A DNA stretch of 64,000 nt. Origin: Rickettsia tillamookensis (lineage in GTDB: Bacteria > Pseudomonadota > Alphaproteobacteria > Rickettsiales > Rickettsiaceae). The stretch spans positions 868,001-932,000 of the forward strand of contig NZ_CP060138.2 in NCBI RefSeq assembly GCF_016743795.2, written 5' to 3'. Of this stretch, positions 43,701-52,415 are shown piece after piece (the first letter of the stretch is position 1; every line of letters begins with the position of its first letter). The position numbers were made by a program, and so were the translations under genes. The notes below the pieces were generated by a model. That model worked only from the letters and a program-made list of their open reading frames with translations, was not told where the DNA came from and did no database searches.

Positions 43701-46413
43701 CTTTGCTCAAACTGAATTTTCGGTAATAGGTGAAGGAAATGTTACAGCTAATTTAACAGACAAAGCAAATTTAAAAGTTAAACTTGATAAAGATGATTAT
43801 AAAGCCGGCGATAACATTCTTTTAAATGTTATAACTCCTTATACAGGTTATGGATTAATTACTATCGAAACAGATAAAGTACATAATTTTGTATGGTTTA
43901 AAGCTGACGAAAATAATAGTATTCAAGAAATAAAAATCCCTGATGGTTTTGAGGGTAAAGGATATGTAAATGTACAATTTATAAGAGACATAGAAGCTAC
44001 GGAAATCTTTATGTCACCGTTTAGCTATGCAGTAGTACCGTTTACTGCGGGCATTTATAAACATAAACAAGATATTGAATTAACGCTTCCTACAAAAATT
44101 AAATCAGGCGAAAAATTAACAATTAATTATCGTACTGCAACCCCAGGTAAAATCATAATATTTGCCGTTGATGAAGGGATATTATCATTTGCCGGTTATC
44201 AGACTCCCGACCCGCTTAATTACTTTATTAACGATAAAGCCTTGGAAGTCCGAACATCACAAATCATGGATTTAATATTACCTGAGCGTCCTTTATTAAT
44301 GAAAGCTTATATGGCGGCTCCTGCCGGAGACGGTTTTATAAATGTCGCTCGAAACCTTAATCCGTTTAAAAGAAAAAGCCAGCCTCCGGTAGCATTTTGG
44401 TCAGGAATTTTAGAAGCAGATCTTGATGAGAGAGAAGTCACATTTGACATACCAAGCTATTTTAACGGCACTTTAAGAGTTATAGGGGTAGCCTCAAGCC
44501 TTGACGCTATAGGAACTTCCAAAGCTGATTTATTAGTCCAATCCGAGCTTATTATCAATCCAAATTTACCTTTATTTGTAGCTCCGAATGATGAATTTAC
44601 AGTACCGGTTACAATCTTGAATAATCTACAAGACTCAGGTAATGCCCAAGTTTTTGTAAATATTGAAACAAGCGAAGGACTAAAAATATTAGACTATCCG
44701 GCAGAAATACAAATAGATGAAGGTAAAGAAGCAACCATTAATGTTAAATTAAAAGCAACGGATAAACTCGGTTCGGCAGATTTCAAAGTCACGGCTTCTA
44801 TAAATCACCTAAAGCCTAGTATAATATCTATGGCAGTAGTGCATAGCTCAGAATTAACTAGTACTACGAGCGTTCGTCCTGCTAGTCCGAGCGTTACAAC
44901 AGTTGATACAGGCTTTATTACAGACAACAAAGCTAATTTAAAAATCTTGCGAGATTTATATCCTGAATTTGCTAAGCTGCAAATTTCCGCTTCTAAATCA
45001 CCGCTAGCTATTATTTCCGGCTTTAAAGATTTCCTAGATAATTATCCTTATGGTTGCACTGAGCAATTAATAAGCCAAAATTTTGCTAATGTTTTATTAT
45101 ATAATGAACAAGAGCTAGTTCAGATTCTTAAAACTGACCGCAAGAAAATGGATGAATCCTTATCGAAAGCATTTCAAACCCTATCGGAACGCCAAAATTA
45201 TGACGGTGGATTTAGGTATTGGAACAATTTTAACGACGATTCTGACCCTTTTATTTCCGTTTATGCTATACATTTCTTAAGCGAAGGGATAACTAGATAT
45301 TTAGCCGTTCCAAGTGATATTTTTAATCAAGGTATTTACTACTTGGAGAATATGGCTAACAGATCAATAAGCTCCTTAGATGAAGCAAGAGAAAAGGCAT
45401 ATGCGGTTTATATCCTAACAAAAAATAGCGTTATTACTACAAGCTATATTGCAAATATTTTAAAATATTTAGACGAGTACCATAAAAATACATGGCATGA
45501 TGATTTAACTAGCGTTTATTTAGCTGCTAGCTATAAAATGCTACAAATGAATGAAGAAGCGGATAAATTATTAGATAGATTTACTCTAAATAAACCGATA
45601 CCAAAAACAGACTATCAATATTATAATCCTCTAATAAAATATAGTCAGTATTTATACTTAATTTCTCTGCATTTCCCTGAAAGACTCAAAAACTTTGACC
45701 CAAAAATTGTACAGGATATCGCTCTTTTTGCTAAGGATAACTATAATAGTCTATCGGCAAGCTACGCCATTATGGCAAGCCTTGCATATGCTGATAAGAT
45801 AAATAATGTAGATGAGGCTACTATTAAGGTGACTTCTACAGGTAAAGAAGTTACTTTAAAAGGCGATAAAGTGATGATTGCTGAGCTGTCAGTAGAAAAT
45901 AAGGATATAGACTTAACATCCTCAAGTAACGGCTTTTTCTATCAGCTTTTAACTTCAGGCTATGATAAGCAATTAATAGAAAATAAAGAGATAGTTAAAG
46001 GCATAGAGATAACCAAAAAATATCTTGATGAAAATAATAAAGAAATCAGTAAAGTAAAATTAGGTGATAATATTACGGTGGAAATCACTATGAGATCAGC
46101 TAGTAATAAAACCTTAAGCAATATGGTGATACTTGATTTATTACCGGCAGGTTTTGAGCTTTTACCGGATAATAATAACGTAAATATATTAGCACGAACG
46201 CAGGAAGTAATGATATGGAAACCGATATATATCAATAATCGTGATGATAGAGTGATGATTTTCGGTACTATTTCTGATCAAAAAATGACATATCAATATA
46301 AGATTAAAGCGATTAATAAAGGTATATTCGCAACTCCTGCCATTTATAGCGAAGCTATGTACGACCCTCAAACTTACTATCGTGGTGTTATAGGCAATAT
46401 TATTGTGGAGTAG
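40732..46413 (+). CDS. Bacterial alpha-2-macroglobulin (YfhM-like)
   Basis: 1893 residues, typical of large bacterial forms. A signal peptide is followed by a series of MG domains. The thioester motif YPYGCTEQL has Cys1442 and Gln1445. The C-terminal thioester and receptor-like domains continue to the end (MYDPQTYYRGV). No lipobox Cys is obvious at the cleavage site. The protein is thought to trap attacking proteases in the periplasm. Its usual partner, the penicillin-binding protein PbpC, is not next to it here. A small gene follows after 5 bases. Confidence 0.92.
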   Translation: MKNIFRKFVFAIFLCLINLQLIAASFNEKIPLYFKLTNENLLAGQNSLNIDLCDSRIKEWCTKPQRELGLNGKRMNDYISISPDIKGEWRFGWWYNINFTPESNFAAHQTYKITIEDYIFPQFIGLKSNNISFTTLPLLPVIKEMNYLQDNIDISKKFVQTKIAFNYPIEPKTLEERIEFIKSSTKEKLPFSIKFNTYNTEATIITNIPPLTDKEDTVSVIIKDGVKPLYGGEIFTYKNVEDQNNKTPNNIRYSYKENVLIPSLSSYLKITNSTATIVKDDKLKPEQIIIITTNTPVSGEDIKKHLELFLLPQDKPAFLGVADKKNYNWQSPNEVTADILKSSEKINFELLPSVPSITTTHSFKVDTLPKRGLLVKVNKGVKTSDNLTLGSDYSQIVQIPDNPKEVKLMSDGSILSLAGERKLPVYSLGIDKLYVEIDKINQQEINHLISQTNRYNIFQNPTFINEYNFNEYNISEVFQEEVIVNSPNLNLPNYTDLDFSKYFNLEEAGSYSKGLFLAKVYAKDNNNNIISQDKRLILVTDLGFIVKTDKSGTHHIFVSYISNGKPAGGVKADIIGLNGEVLVSSKTDSKGHAVLSNINDFTKEKAPVAYILTTKDDFSFMPYSRIDRQVNYSRFDVAGAVSSDQGLKAYLFSDRGIYRPSEQGHIGIMLKQTDWQGKFDGLPLEIQVTNPRGKVIDKSKIALDAEGFGEYLFSTLDDSLTGLYNISLYLVGDKGSNNYLNSVSVRVGDFQPDRMKININFNNSQDELWTNPKDLKANVNLVNLYGTPAENRKVSGFIDIRPTEFFIPSFKEYKFYSSKGNKEFFNERLGDITTDSTGTANFDLNLEKYYNATFNLTFSAEGFEPDSGRSVNASKSLIVSPLPYIIGFRSDSDLKYIKKKAASTIEFIAISNKAEKVAVPNLTLNLKKINYVNNLVADSNGNYSYSSVPIETNISSNKVNIAANESYIYKVPTKEAGDYVIYLTDKEDTIFAQTEFSVIGEGNVTANLTDKANLKVKLDKDDYKAGDNILLNVITPYTGYGLITIETDKVHNFVWFKADENNSIQEIKIPDGFEGKGYVNVQFIRDIEATEIFMSPFSYAVVPFTAGIYKHKQDIELTLPTKIKSGEKLTINYRTATPGKIIIFAVDEGILSFAGYQTPDPLNYFINDKALEVRTSQIMDLILPERPLLMKAYMAAPAGDGFINVARNLNPFKRKSQPPVAFWSGILEADLDEREVTFDIPSYFNGTLRVIGVASSLDAIGTSKADLLVQSELIINPNLPLFVAPNDEFTVPVTILNNLQDSGNAQVFVNIETSEGLKILDYPAEIQIDEGKEATINVKLKATDKLGSADFKVTASINHLKPSIISMAVVHSSELTSTTSVRPASPSVTTVDTGFITDNKANLKILRDLYPEFAKLQISASKSPLAIISGFKDFLDNYPYGCTEQLISQNFANVLLYNEQELVQILKTDRKKMDESLSKAFQTLSERQNYDGGFRYWNNFNDDSDPFISVYAIHFLSEGITRYLAVPSDIFNQGIYYLENMANRSISSLDEAREKAYAVYILTKNSVITTSYIANILKYLDEYHKNTWHDDLTSVYLAASYKMLQMNEEADKLLDRFTLNKPIPKTDYQYYNPLIKYSQYLYLISLHFPERLKNFDPKIVQDIALFAKDNYNSLSASYAIMASLAYADKINNVDEATIKVTSTGKEVTLKGDKVMIAELSVENKDIDLTSSSNGFFYQLLTSGYDKQLIENKEIVKGIEITKKYLDENNKEISKVKLGDNITVEITMRSASNKTLSNMVILDLLPAGFELLPDNNNVNILARTQEVMIWKPIYINNRDDRVMIFGTISDQKMTYQYKIKAINKGIFATPAIYSEAMYDPQTYYRGVIGNIIVE

Positions 46414-46418
46414 AATGT

Positions 46419-46979
46419 ATGATAAAAATTACAAAAGCCAAAGAGGCTTATGTTTTAGGGAGAATTATTATCGCCTATTCTACTACAAATGCTTATTATG
46501 GAAGAGAAGAAGCAAATATATTTGGTGATAATGTAACTTTTGCTATAGTAAATCCTATAGCAGATATATGGACTTCATATGTAGGCAATAATAGTTGTGA
46601 CGGTGAAATAGTATTAAAACTTGATATATTTAGCAAAGCAGATTCCTATTATATACCTACGTTGTTGAGCAATGAAAATTTAAAAAATAGCGGTGTCGAT
46701 TATTTAGATGTAAGATATGCTACTGCCAAAGAAATAAATACATTAAAAAATTTAGTTCAAACTAATAAGATAAAACTTGGGGATCACAAGCAAGAGCAAG
46801 CATTGAAAATTTTAACAACTTATTTAGCAGAGGAAATACCGCCTCATCCACATTTATGGCTTCCCGTTAAAGAAGGATTTGTTCAATATTGGCAAAAAAT
46901 AGACCTGTATAAAATTCTTGAAGAAGATGCACTAACTACTTTAGGAAACACAGACGATCAAATGAAATGTAAACTATGA
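46419..46979 (+). CDS. Hypothetical protein after alpha-2-macroglobulin
   Basis: 186 residues, no family recognised. It has an alpha/beta look (KEAYVLGRIIIAYSTTNA, and VDYLDVRYATAKEINTL) and no signal peptide or membrane segment. The start lies 5 bases after the alpha-2-macroglobulin stop, so they probably share a transcript. Its stop overlaps the start of a small broken gene (ATGA). Confidence 0.6.
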   Translation: MIKITKAKEAYVLGRIIIAYSTTNAYYGREEANIFGDNVTFAIVNPIADIWTSYVGNNSCDGEIVLKLDIFSKADSYYIPTLLSNENLKNSGVDYLDVRYATAKEINTLKNLVQTNKIKLGDHKQEQALKILTTYLAEEIPPHPHLWLPVKEGFVQYWQKIDLYKILEEDALTTLGNTDDQMKCKL

Positions 46980-47126
46980 ATGCAACAGAACTATATGAAG
47001 AAAGTTTAGCATATGAAGGAAGCAGGCTATTATATCGATGCTATGTTAAAATATGTTAATGCCTTAACTTTCGATAGAAAATTAACTGTAGTTTATAATA
47101 AAATAGGCGATTTATGGAGTAATTAG
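46976..47126 (+). pseudogene. Frameshifted small gene, TPR-like
   Basis: The start ATG at 46976 overlaps the preceding stop. The frame reads NATELYEESLAYEGS and then closes. A second frame from about 47025 continues AGYYIDAMLKYVNALTF, then VVYNKIGDLWSN, to TAG at 47124-47126. Together they look like one short tetratricopeptide-like protein broken by a frameshift near 47024. Confidence 0.5.
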
Positions 47127-47387
47127 CAAATTAATTTCTTGTTTTACCGCTTTAGCATATTTTTGAAGACTTAAAAAATTAGGAAGATGATGCCCACTTT
47201 CCATTCTTGCTATTTGAGCCTGAGAGGTAGACATTTTTTTAGCAACATCAGCTTGAGTCATATGTGATGCAAGACGGGCTTTTATTAAAGCCTTTGCTAT
47301 CTCAAATTCTATTTTTTTTTCCTCATAAGCTTTCGCTACTTTAGAGTTCAATAATAACTCTTTTTTAAACTCATTAAAGTTTTTCAT
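47112..47387 (-). CDS. higA: HigA/XRE-type antitoxin
   Basis: 91 residues. The helix-turn-helix is seen in LASHMTQADVAKKMSTSQAQ and IARMESGHHLP. It follows a RelE/HigB-like toxin gene with 14 bases of overlap, toxin first, as in higBA and related operons. A perfect palindrome upstream of the toxin gene is its probable binding site. It should repress the operon and neutralise the toxin. Confidence 0.8.
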   Translation of the reverse strand: MKNFNEFKKELLLNSKVAKAYEEKKIEFEIAKALIKARLASHMTQADVAKKMSTSQAQIARMESGHHLPNFLSLQKYAKAVKQEINLLITP

Positions 47388-47712
47388 TAAAACCTTCTTT
47401 TAATCTAGTTTTAGCTATTAAAATGGCAGTTTTAGGAGTTTTTTTCGTTTTCTTGACGAAGCTATGCAATATTACTATTTGCTTGTCTTTAGCTAAATAA
47501 TATATTGACCGTGCTATATTATCTTTACCACATAATCTTAGCTCCCAAAACTTATCCTCTATATTTTTTGTATGCGGCATCCCTACATTATATAGACTAA
47601 ACTCAATCAACAATTCACATACGTATAAAAAATCAGCTTGCAGATCATAACTAAGTTTTTTCACTTCTTTTTCTGCAGCTTTATTTATAAATGTTATGGT
47701 CCATTTTTTCAT
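47374..47712 (-). CDS. higB: HigB/RelE-family toxin (Gp49-like)
   Basis: 112 residues. WELRLCGKDNIARSIYYLAK and IVILHSFVKKTKKTPKTAI are typical of the phage-derived HigB/Gp49 group, which cleaves mRNA at the ribosome. It comes first in the operon. The ATG at 47712 is only a few bases from the promoter -10, so the mRNA may be leaderless. Confidence 0.8.
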   Translation of the reverse strand: MKKWTITFINKAAEKEVKKLSYDLQADFLYVCELLIEFSLYNVGMPHTKNIEDKFWELRLCGKDNIARSIYYLAKDKQIVILHSFVKKTKKTPKTAILIAKTRLKEGFNEKL

Positions 47713-47746
47713 ATGAGTAATATATCATATATGATATATTACTCAA
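47713..47746 (-). promoter_or_regulatory. Promoter plus palindromic operator of the HigBA-like operon
   Basis: A perfect 32-bp palindrome (47714-47745; arm TGAGTAATATATCATA) overlaps a minus-strand promoter: TTGAGT (47746-47741), 16-base spacer, TATATT (47724-47719). The start codon begins six bases further on. Confidence 0.7.
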
Positions 47747-47786
47747 TAACTTTTTATTAAAACTTAAAATTTTTATTTTTTGACTC

Positions 47787-49943
47787 TTAAAATACTCTCA
47801 GTTTCTCGATCGTTTTTGGATCTTTTGCAAGTTCTAAAAATATTTTCCGCTCATATTCTAATAACTCTTCCTCATTCGTTTCGTTATGTTTATCAATAAT
47901 ATTTTGGAACTCAGCAAGTACTTTATTTTGTAGCTCATTATATTTTGACGTATCTATTTCATTTGCTAAATTTATTTTAGGCAAAGTAATTTTATGCGGA
48001 ATCGGTACTATCTTTTTAGATATGTTTAATTTTAAAGCTTCATCTAAAATATAATGCTTGTTTATATTTACTTGTATATTCTCTATATCATAATCTGCTT
48101 TAAAGTAATCTGCCGAGCTTGTTTTATTCTGCTCTATAATATTTCTGATATTTCTAATTAATTTAGCTTTATCTCCCTTGCTTCGAGCAAACATTTCAGT
48201 AACACCGCCCCATCCCGGTATTAAACCGACGCCAAGTTCTACAAGTCCAGTGCTAAGTTCCTGATTTGCTACAATATAGCTTGAGTGCAATAGTAGCTCA
48301 CATCCACCTCCAAGTGCTACTCCTTTAGCACAACTAACAATATGAATCCCTGAATATTTTAAGTGCAGCATAGTTTGCTGTCCAACTTTTAATAAATTTT
48401 CTAGATCATGAAAATTATCGTCTTCAATATAAGAAAGAAGAAGCTTTAAATCTGCACCGGCAGAAAAATTATTTCCTTGCGGATAAATATAAAGATTCTT
48501 GCCGTCATTTTCGGCTTTACTTGCTGCTTCTTGTAGCAAATAAAACACATTATGGTTTAAACAATTCATTTTTGTAGTAATAATAAAAATGAAATTCTCA
48601 CGATAATTTATTAGCTTTGCAGAATCATTTTCTAATATTATCTGACTCTCTTTTAAAATATCCTTGTGAGGATTAAATTTTTGCTTATCAATTTTTTGAT
48701 ATTCTTTATTGGATAAATATGGAGGAAGCGAGAGATGCATTAAATCAGCATTTTTAATTACCGAATCCCAACCGTCTTTAGCGGCGATAGTCAATAATTC
48801 AAATGGACCGTATTTCCAGCTATAACCAAGCTTCATAGCAGCATCGATATCATAGATATTATCGGTTACAGATGGTACTAAGCTTACTAAATAAATATAA
48901 AATTCCGTGATAATTTCGGTAAAAAATTTACCGTAAACCGAATTGCTTGCAAGAAGCTCATCAAGGTTATTAAACTCTGTCTCTACTTTTTGAACAGAGT
49001 TATAAGATAAATCATTTATATTGATAACTTCCTTAATTTTCTTACCGTTTGATACCGATAAGCGATAAAATCCACCGCCGCCTTTACGCCCAATTAATTT
49101 CTGCTCAATCATCTTATCAAGAACAGGGGTATTTACATATATTTTATGATAAGCATCATTTGAGTCAAGAGAGGCAACTAATGAGCTTGAAATTAACTTC
49201 ATTACGTCATGTCCGATAAGATCATATAAACCGAAAATTCCCGTACTAGGTAGTCCCAGACATGAAGTAAATATTTTATCTATAGTAACAAAATCAAGTT
49301 TTTGATTTATCGCTTTGCGAACCACTAATTCAAGTAAAAAACACCCTACTCTATTAGCAATAAAACCGGGCGTATCGTTACATTTTACTATAGTCTTACC
49401 AAGCATTTTGCTTAAAAACCCTGAGACTCTTTCTATTACTTCAGGCTTTACCGTAGGGTCTATAATTAACTCAAGCAGTTCCATATATCTTGGCGGATTG
49501 AAGAAATGCGTAATAACGAATCTAGATTTAATATTATCCGGTAAATTTTCTTTGAGCCTTTTAAGCGGTAATGTAGAAGTATTCGAAGCAATAATTGCAT
49601 CTTCTTTAAGATAAGGAATAATTTTGCTATATAATTGGTGTTTGATTTCTAACTTCTCAACAATAACTTCAATAACTAGATCACATTCTTTAATTAAATC
49701 TAAATCATGTTCCAAATTACCTAGAGTAATGAAATTTGCTTTATCCGGAAAAGACAAAGGAGGAGGTTTTTGTTTATGCAAATTTTCCACGGCAGTTTTG
49801 ACTATTTTATTCGGATCATCGGAATCTTTAGCGATAATATCAAGTAATACGACTTTATGAGACGAATTAGCAATCAACGCTGCAATCCCTGAACCCATAA
49901 CTCCAGAACCGATAACACAAACTTTCTTTATTTCATTTTGCAT
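47787..49943 (-). CDS. fadB: 3-hydroxyacyl-CoA dehydrogenase / enoyl-CoA hydratase fusion (FadB/FadN-like)
   Basis: 718 residues. The NAD-binding part comes first ([18 protein letters not shown], and ASNTSTLPL) with its C-terminal helical domains ([15 protein letters not shown] and [12 protein letters not shown]). The crotonase-like domain follows ([28 protein letters not shown]). This dehydrogenase-then-hydratase order is that of FadN rather than E. coli FadB. It would catalyse two steps of fatty acid beta-oxidation. Adjacent thiolase or acyl-CoA dehydrogenase genes are not in this window, so its use here is unclear. Confidence 0.85.
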   Translation of the reverse strand: MQNEIKKVCVIGSGVMGSGIAALIANSSHKVVLLDIIAKDSDDPNKIVKTAVENLHKQKPPPLSFPDKANFITLGNLEHDLDLIKECDLVIEVIVEKLEIKHQLYSKIIPYLKEDAIIASNTSTLPLKRLKENLPDNIKSRFVITHFFNPPRYMELLELIIDPTVKPEVIERVSGFLSKMLGKTIVKCNDTPGFIANRVGCFLLELVVRKAINQKLDFVTIDKIFTSCLGLPSTGIFGLYDLIGHDVMKLISSSLVASLDSNDAYHKIYVNTPVLDKMIEQKLIGRKGGGGFYRLSVSNGKKIKEVININDLSYNSVQKVETEFNNLDELLASNSVYGKFFTEIITEFYIYLVSLVPSVTDNIYDIDAAMKLGYSWKYGPFELLTIAAKDGWDSVIKNADLMHLSLPPYLSNKEYQKIDKQKFNPHKDILKESQIILENDSAKLINYRENFIFIITTKMNCLNHNVFYLLQEAASKAENDGKNLYIYPQGNNFSAGADLKLLLSYIEDDNFHDLENLLKVGQQTMLHLKYSGIHIVSCAKGVALGGGCELLLHSSYIVANQELSTGLVELGVGLIPGWGGVTEMFARSKGDKAKLIRNIRNIIEQNKTSSADYFKADYDIENIQVNINKHYILDEALKLNISKKIVPIPHKITLPKINLANEIDTSKYNELQNKVLAEFQNIIDKHNETNEEELLEYERKIFLELAKDPKTIEKLRVF

Positions 49944-49956
49944 AAATTACCTTCTG

Positions 49957-50036
49957 TGTCACCCCGTGGCTTGACCACGGGGTCCATAAAACAATTAAAA
50001 AAGACTGGATACCGTGGACAAGCCACGGTATGACAG
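49957..50036. repeat. Short CCGTGG-family palindromic element
   Basis: GTCACCCCGTGGCTTGACC at the left, and GGACAAGCCACGGTATGACA at the right, with a 20-base centre that lacks the TTAGTATTTTT core. It lies between the fadB-like gene and comF. Confidence 0.75.
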
Positions 50037-50045
50037 ATGAAAAAT

Positions 50046-50756
50046 CTAGGTCATAGCAACACTCATCACATATACCGACCCTGCCCCCGCTTGTTGTAAA
50101 ATTTTAGCACATTCATTTATAGTAACACCGGTGGTAACGACATCATCGACTAATAAGATTTTTTTACTTACAATATTATATTTTGTGTTAAATTTGATAC
50201 TACCATTTATATTATTTTTGCGTTGTTTTCGTGAAAGAAAAGTCTGAGACTTGGTCCATTTTGATTTAGTTAAAATATCGGCTTTTAACATTTTATCGGT
50301 AACTTTTGCAATTTCAATAGCTAGAATATGAGCAGGATTATACATTCGTAGTAACCTCTTAAATCTATTCATAGGTACAGGTATGATTAAATCAATATCT
50401 TTTATATCCTCGCTATATCTATTATATAAAAGCTTCGCAAAGGTCTTAGCAAATATCGTCTTATCCTGATATTTAAACTGATGAACTATTTTTTTGCTAT
50501 GCTCATTAAACTTAAATAAGCTACGTGCTAAATTATAATTAGGTTTGTTGCTATAACAATTTCCACAAATACAGTTATCTAAAATTTTTATACTAAATCT
50601 TTGTCCACATATACTGCAATAGGGTCTTGCTATAAACTCGAGCTTCTTCCAACAATCGCTACAAAATTCACCGTTCCCCCCTAATATTTCCGAACAGCTT
50701 AAACATCTCTGCGGCAAAATATAGTCTATTACACTATTATAAGCTTTAACTAACAA
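50046..50756 (-). CDS. comF: ComF-family phosphoribosyltransferase-like protein
   Basis: 236 residues. The zinc-ribbon-like N-terminus has paired cysteines (RCLSCSEI, FCSDCW, YCSICGQRF, CICGNC). The phosphoribosyl motif near the end is ILLVDDVVTTGVTINEC. ComF proteins are linked to competence and DNA uptake, but the reaction is not settled. The likely TTG start at 50756 directly follows the stop of the upstream gene. Confidence 0.85.
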   Translation of the reverse strand: MLVKAYNSVIDYILPQRCLSCSEILGGNGEFCSDCWKKLEFIARPYCSICGQRFSIKILDNCICGNCYSNKPNYNLARSLFKFNEHSKKIVHQFKYQDKTIFAKTFAKLLYNRYSEDIKDIDLIIPVPMNRFKRLLRMYNPAHILAIEIAKVTDKMLKADILTKSKWTKSQTFLSRKQRKNNINGSIKFNTKYNIVSKKILLVDDVVTTGVTINECAKILQQAGAGSVYVMSVAMT

Positions 50757-51533
50757 TCAAACGCCTCTAGAAGATTCATGATGTTTTGAAGCATTTGGTG
50801 TTGATTGCGATGATGGTGAGCTAGTACCATAACGAACCCCCTTACCGTGTGACAAATTCTCTTGCATATGGTGTGCTTGCTGCTGTGCTTGCCCACGTGC
50901 CTTGTTTTGTTCAGGTTTTACTTTATTACCAACATTTAGATTTATATAAGATGGAGATATTTCTTCCTTTTTACCGTATATTTCTTTTAAATCCCCAAAT
51001 TGCGATTCAACAAAATAACCGACTCCTGCTTTTACTGCTGATTTAGCTTTTTCAAAATTAGTTTTTTCAGCAGGAGGAGCGAATTCAGGTCTCTCTGCAA
51101 CCTTTGCTCTAGTTACATTAAAATGTTCTTTTAACTGCCCCTCACTTAATTGATCAATTTTAGGGGTTGTAGCTAAAAACTCTTCTAAGGCTTTGGTATC
51201 TATTTTTGCTTGCCTTTCTTTTTCAAGCAAGTCTTTCTTATCTTCATAATTTCCTATTGATGTTTTTAAACTATTTATTTGGTTTATTTTATCTTTTTTT
51301 CGTTCCATACGTACTAATTTTGTGTCTGCTTCACCTATAACATTACTTCCTCCTCCAATAAAACCAGCTGCTAAACCGGTTATAATACCACCTGCTGAAC
51401 TTGCTTGTGCCACTAATGCTGCTACTTCTAAAACATTATCCCGAACTGCCTTTAAAATTTCTTTAGTTCTCGTAGTATTTAACTTTTTAGGTTCAGGAGT
51501 TTCTTGATAAATTTTAGGTAATTTAGTATCCAA
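50757..51533 (-). CDS. C-terminal part of a split accessory protein
   Basis: 258 residues from a TTG at 51533. The frame is open further back to about 51597 and reads KQAELVVATQIDKGKDSSAL, so coding clearly continues upstream of any start. It includes VLEVAALVAQASSAGGIITG, a hydrophobic patch, then charged coiled-coil and a disordered tail. It is probably the second half of the gene starting at 52309, separated by a one-base frameshift near 51630. No family recognised. Confidence 0.55.
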   Translation of the reverse strand: MDTKLPKIYQETPEPKKLNTTRTKEILKAVRDNVLEVAALVAQASSAGGIITGLAAGFIGGGSNVIGEADTKLVRMERKKDKINQINSLKTSIGNYEDKKDLLEKERQAKIDTKALEEFLATTPKIDQLSEGQLKEHFNVTRAKVAERPEFAPPAEKTNFEKAKSAVKAGVGYFVESQFGDLKEIYGKKEEISPSYINLNVGNKVKPEQNKARGQAQQQAHHMQENLSHGKGVRYGTSSPSSQSTPNASKHHESSRGV

Positions 51534-51601
51534 AAAATTTTTAAGTGCAGAACTATCTTTTCCTTTATCTATTTGAGTAGCAACTACTAACTCTGCTTGC
51601 T

Positions 51602-52309
51602 TTACATAATTAGCTTTAATATTTTCTCTCTATCTAAATGCTTATCTTCTCTTACTTCTAAAGTTTCTTTTCCGACATTATAAGCAACAGCTGATAAAGA
51701 AAGTGCAGCAAGACCAAGTCCAACTGGCGTCGGGTTAAGGGCTAACGACACCATGACACCACCAATTTTTGCCGTACGTTTTACTGCCTTACTCCCCAAT
51801 GTTTTATATGTTGTCTCTAATACATTTACTGCCCTTTCAGCACCCGGTAAAGTTTTTATTTTATCAAGCACCTTATCGACAACACCGGGGCTTGGTGCAC
51901 CTTTTTCTTTAATTTTTGCACCTTGCTGAAGTTTATCAACCGGATCATAAGCTTTTGCTACTTTTTCTCCAACGTTAATTACTCCTTCTACTATATGAGT
52001 AGGATTAGCGATAACTTTACTACCCTCCTTTACCACTTCGATTGCTACTCCACTTGCAGCGATTCCGGCACGAGCGACTCTAGCACCGTAAAGTGCCGTA
52101 TCCTCTTTCAGCGTTCTTTTTCCTGCCGGCTTATTTTGCGATTGCCGTTCCCGTGGAGGCTCAGAAGCTTTTGTTTGTACTACTTCTAAAGGCTCTACTC
52201 TTTCAGGGGTATTTATTGAAGATTTAAGCTTATTATCTTCTGCTGCATTTTTTACTCCTTCTTCAGGAGTATTAATAGATGATTTACTGCTTAAATTTTC
52301 TTTACTCAT
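51602..52309 (-). CDS. N-terminal part of a split accessory protein
   Basis: 235 residues, no family recognised. The disordered N-terminus repeats SSINTPE (residues about 9 and 30). A central Ala/Val-rich helix (RVARAGIAASGVAIEVVKEG) and a hydrophobic pair (VMVSLALNPTPVGLGLAALS) follow. The end reads LDREKILKLIM and stops. Adding one A in the run of As near 51630 would continue it as REKNIKANYVKQAELV into the next frame, so the original gene was probably about 500 residues. Confidence 0.55.
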   Translation of the reverse strand: MSKENLSSKSSINTPEEGVKNAAEDNKLKSSINTPERVEPLEVVQTKASEPPRERQSQNKPAGKRTLKEDTALYGARVARAGIAASGVAIEVVKEGSKVIANPTHIVEGVINVGEKVAKAYDPVDKLQQGAKIKEKGAPSPGVVDKVLDKIKTLPGAERAVNVLETTYKTLGSKAVKRTAKIGGVMVSLALNPTPVGLGLAALSLSAVAYNVGKETLEVREDKHLDREKILKLIM

Positions 52310-52335
52310 GAATATCTCATAAAATTATATATCAT

Positions 52336-52413
52336 TGTCGTCCCGTGGCTTGACCACGGGATCCAAAAACAATTAAAAAAGACTGGATCCCGTGGAGGGG
52401 CCACGGGATGACA
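52336..52413. repeat. Short CCGTGG-family palindromic element
   Basis: GTCGTCCCGTGGCTTGACC at the left, and GGGGCCACGGGATGACAT at the right, same short subclass as 49957. It ends three bases before the ubiH stop codon. Confidence 0.75.
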
Positions 52414-52415
52414 TA

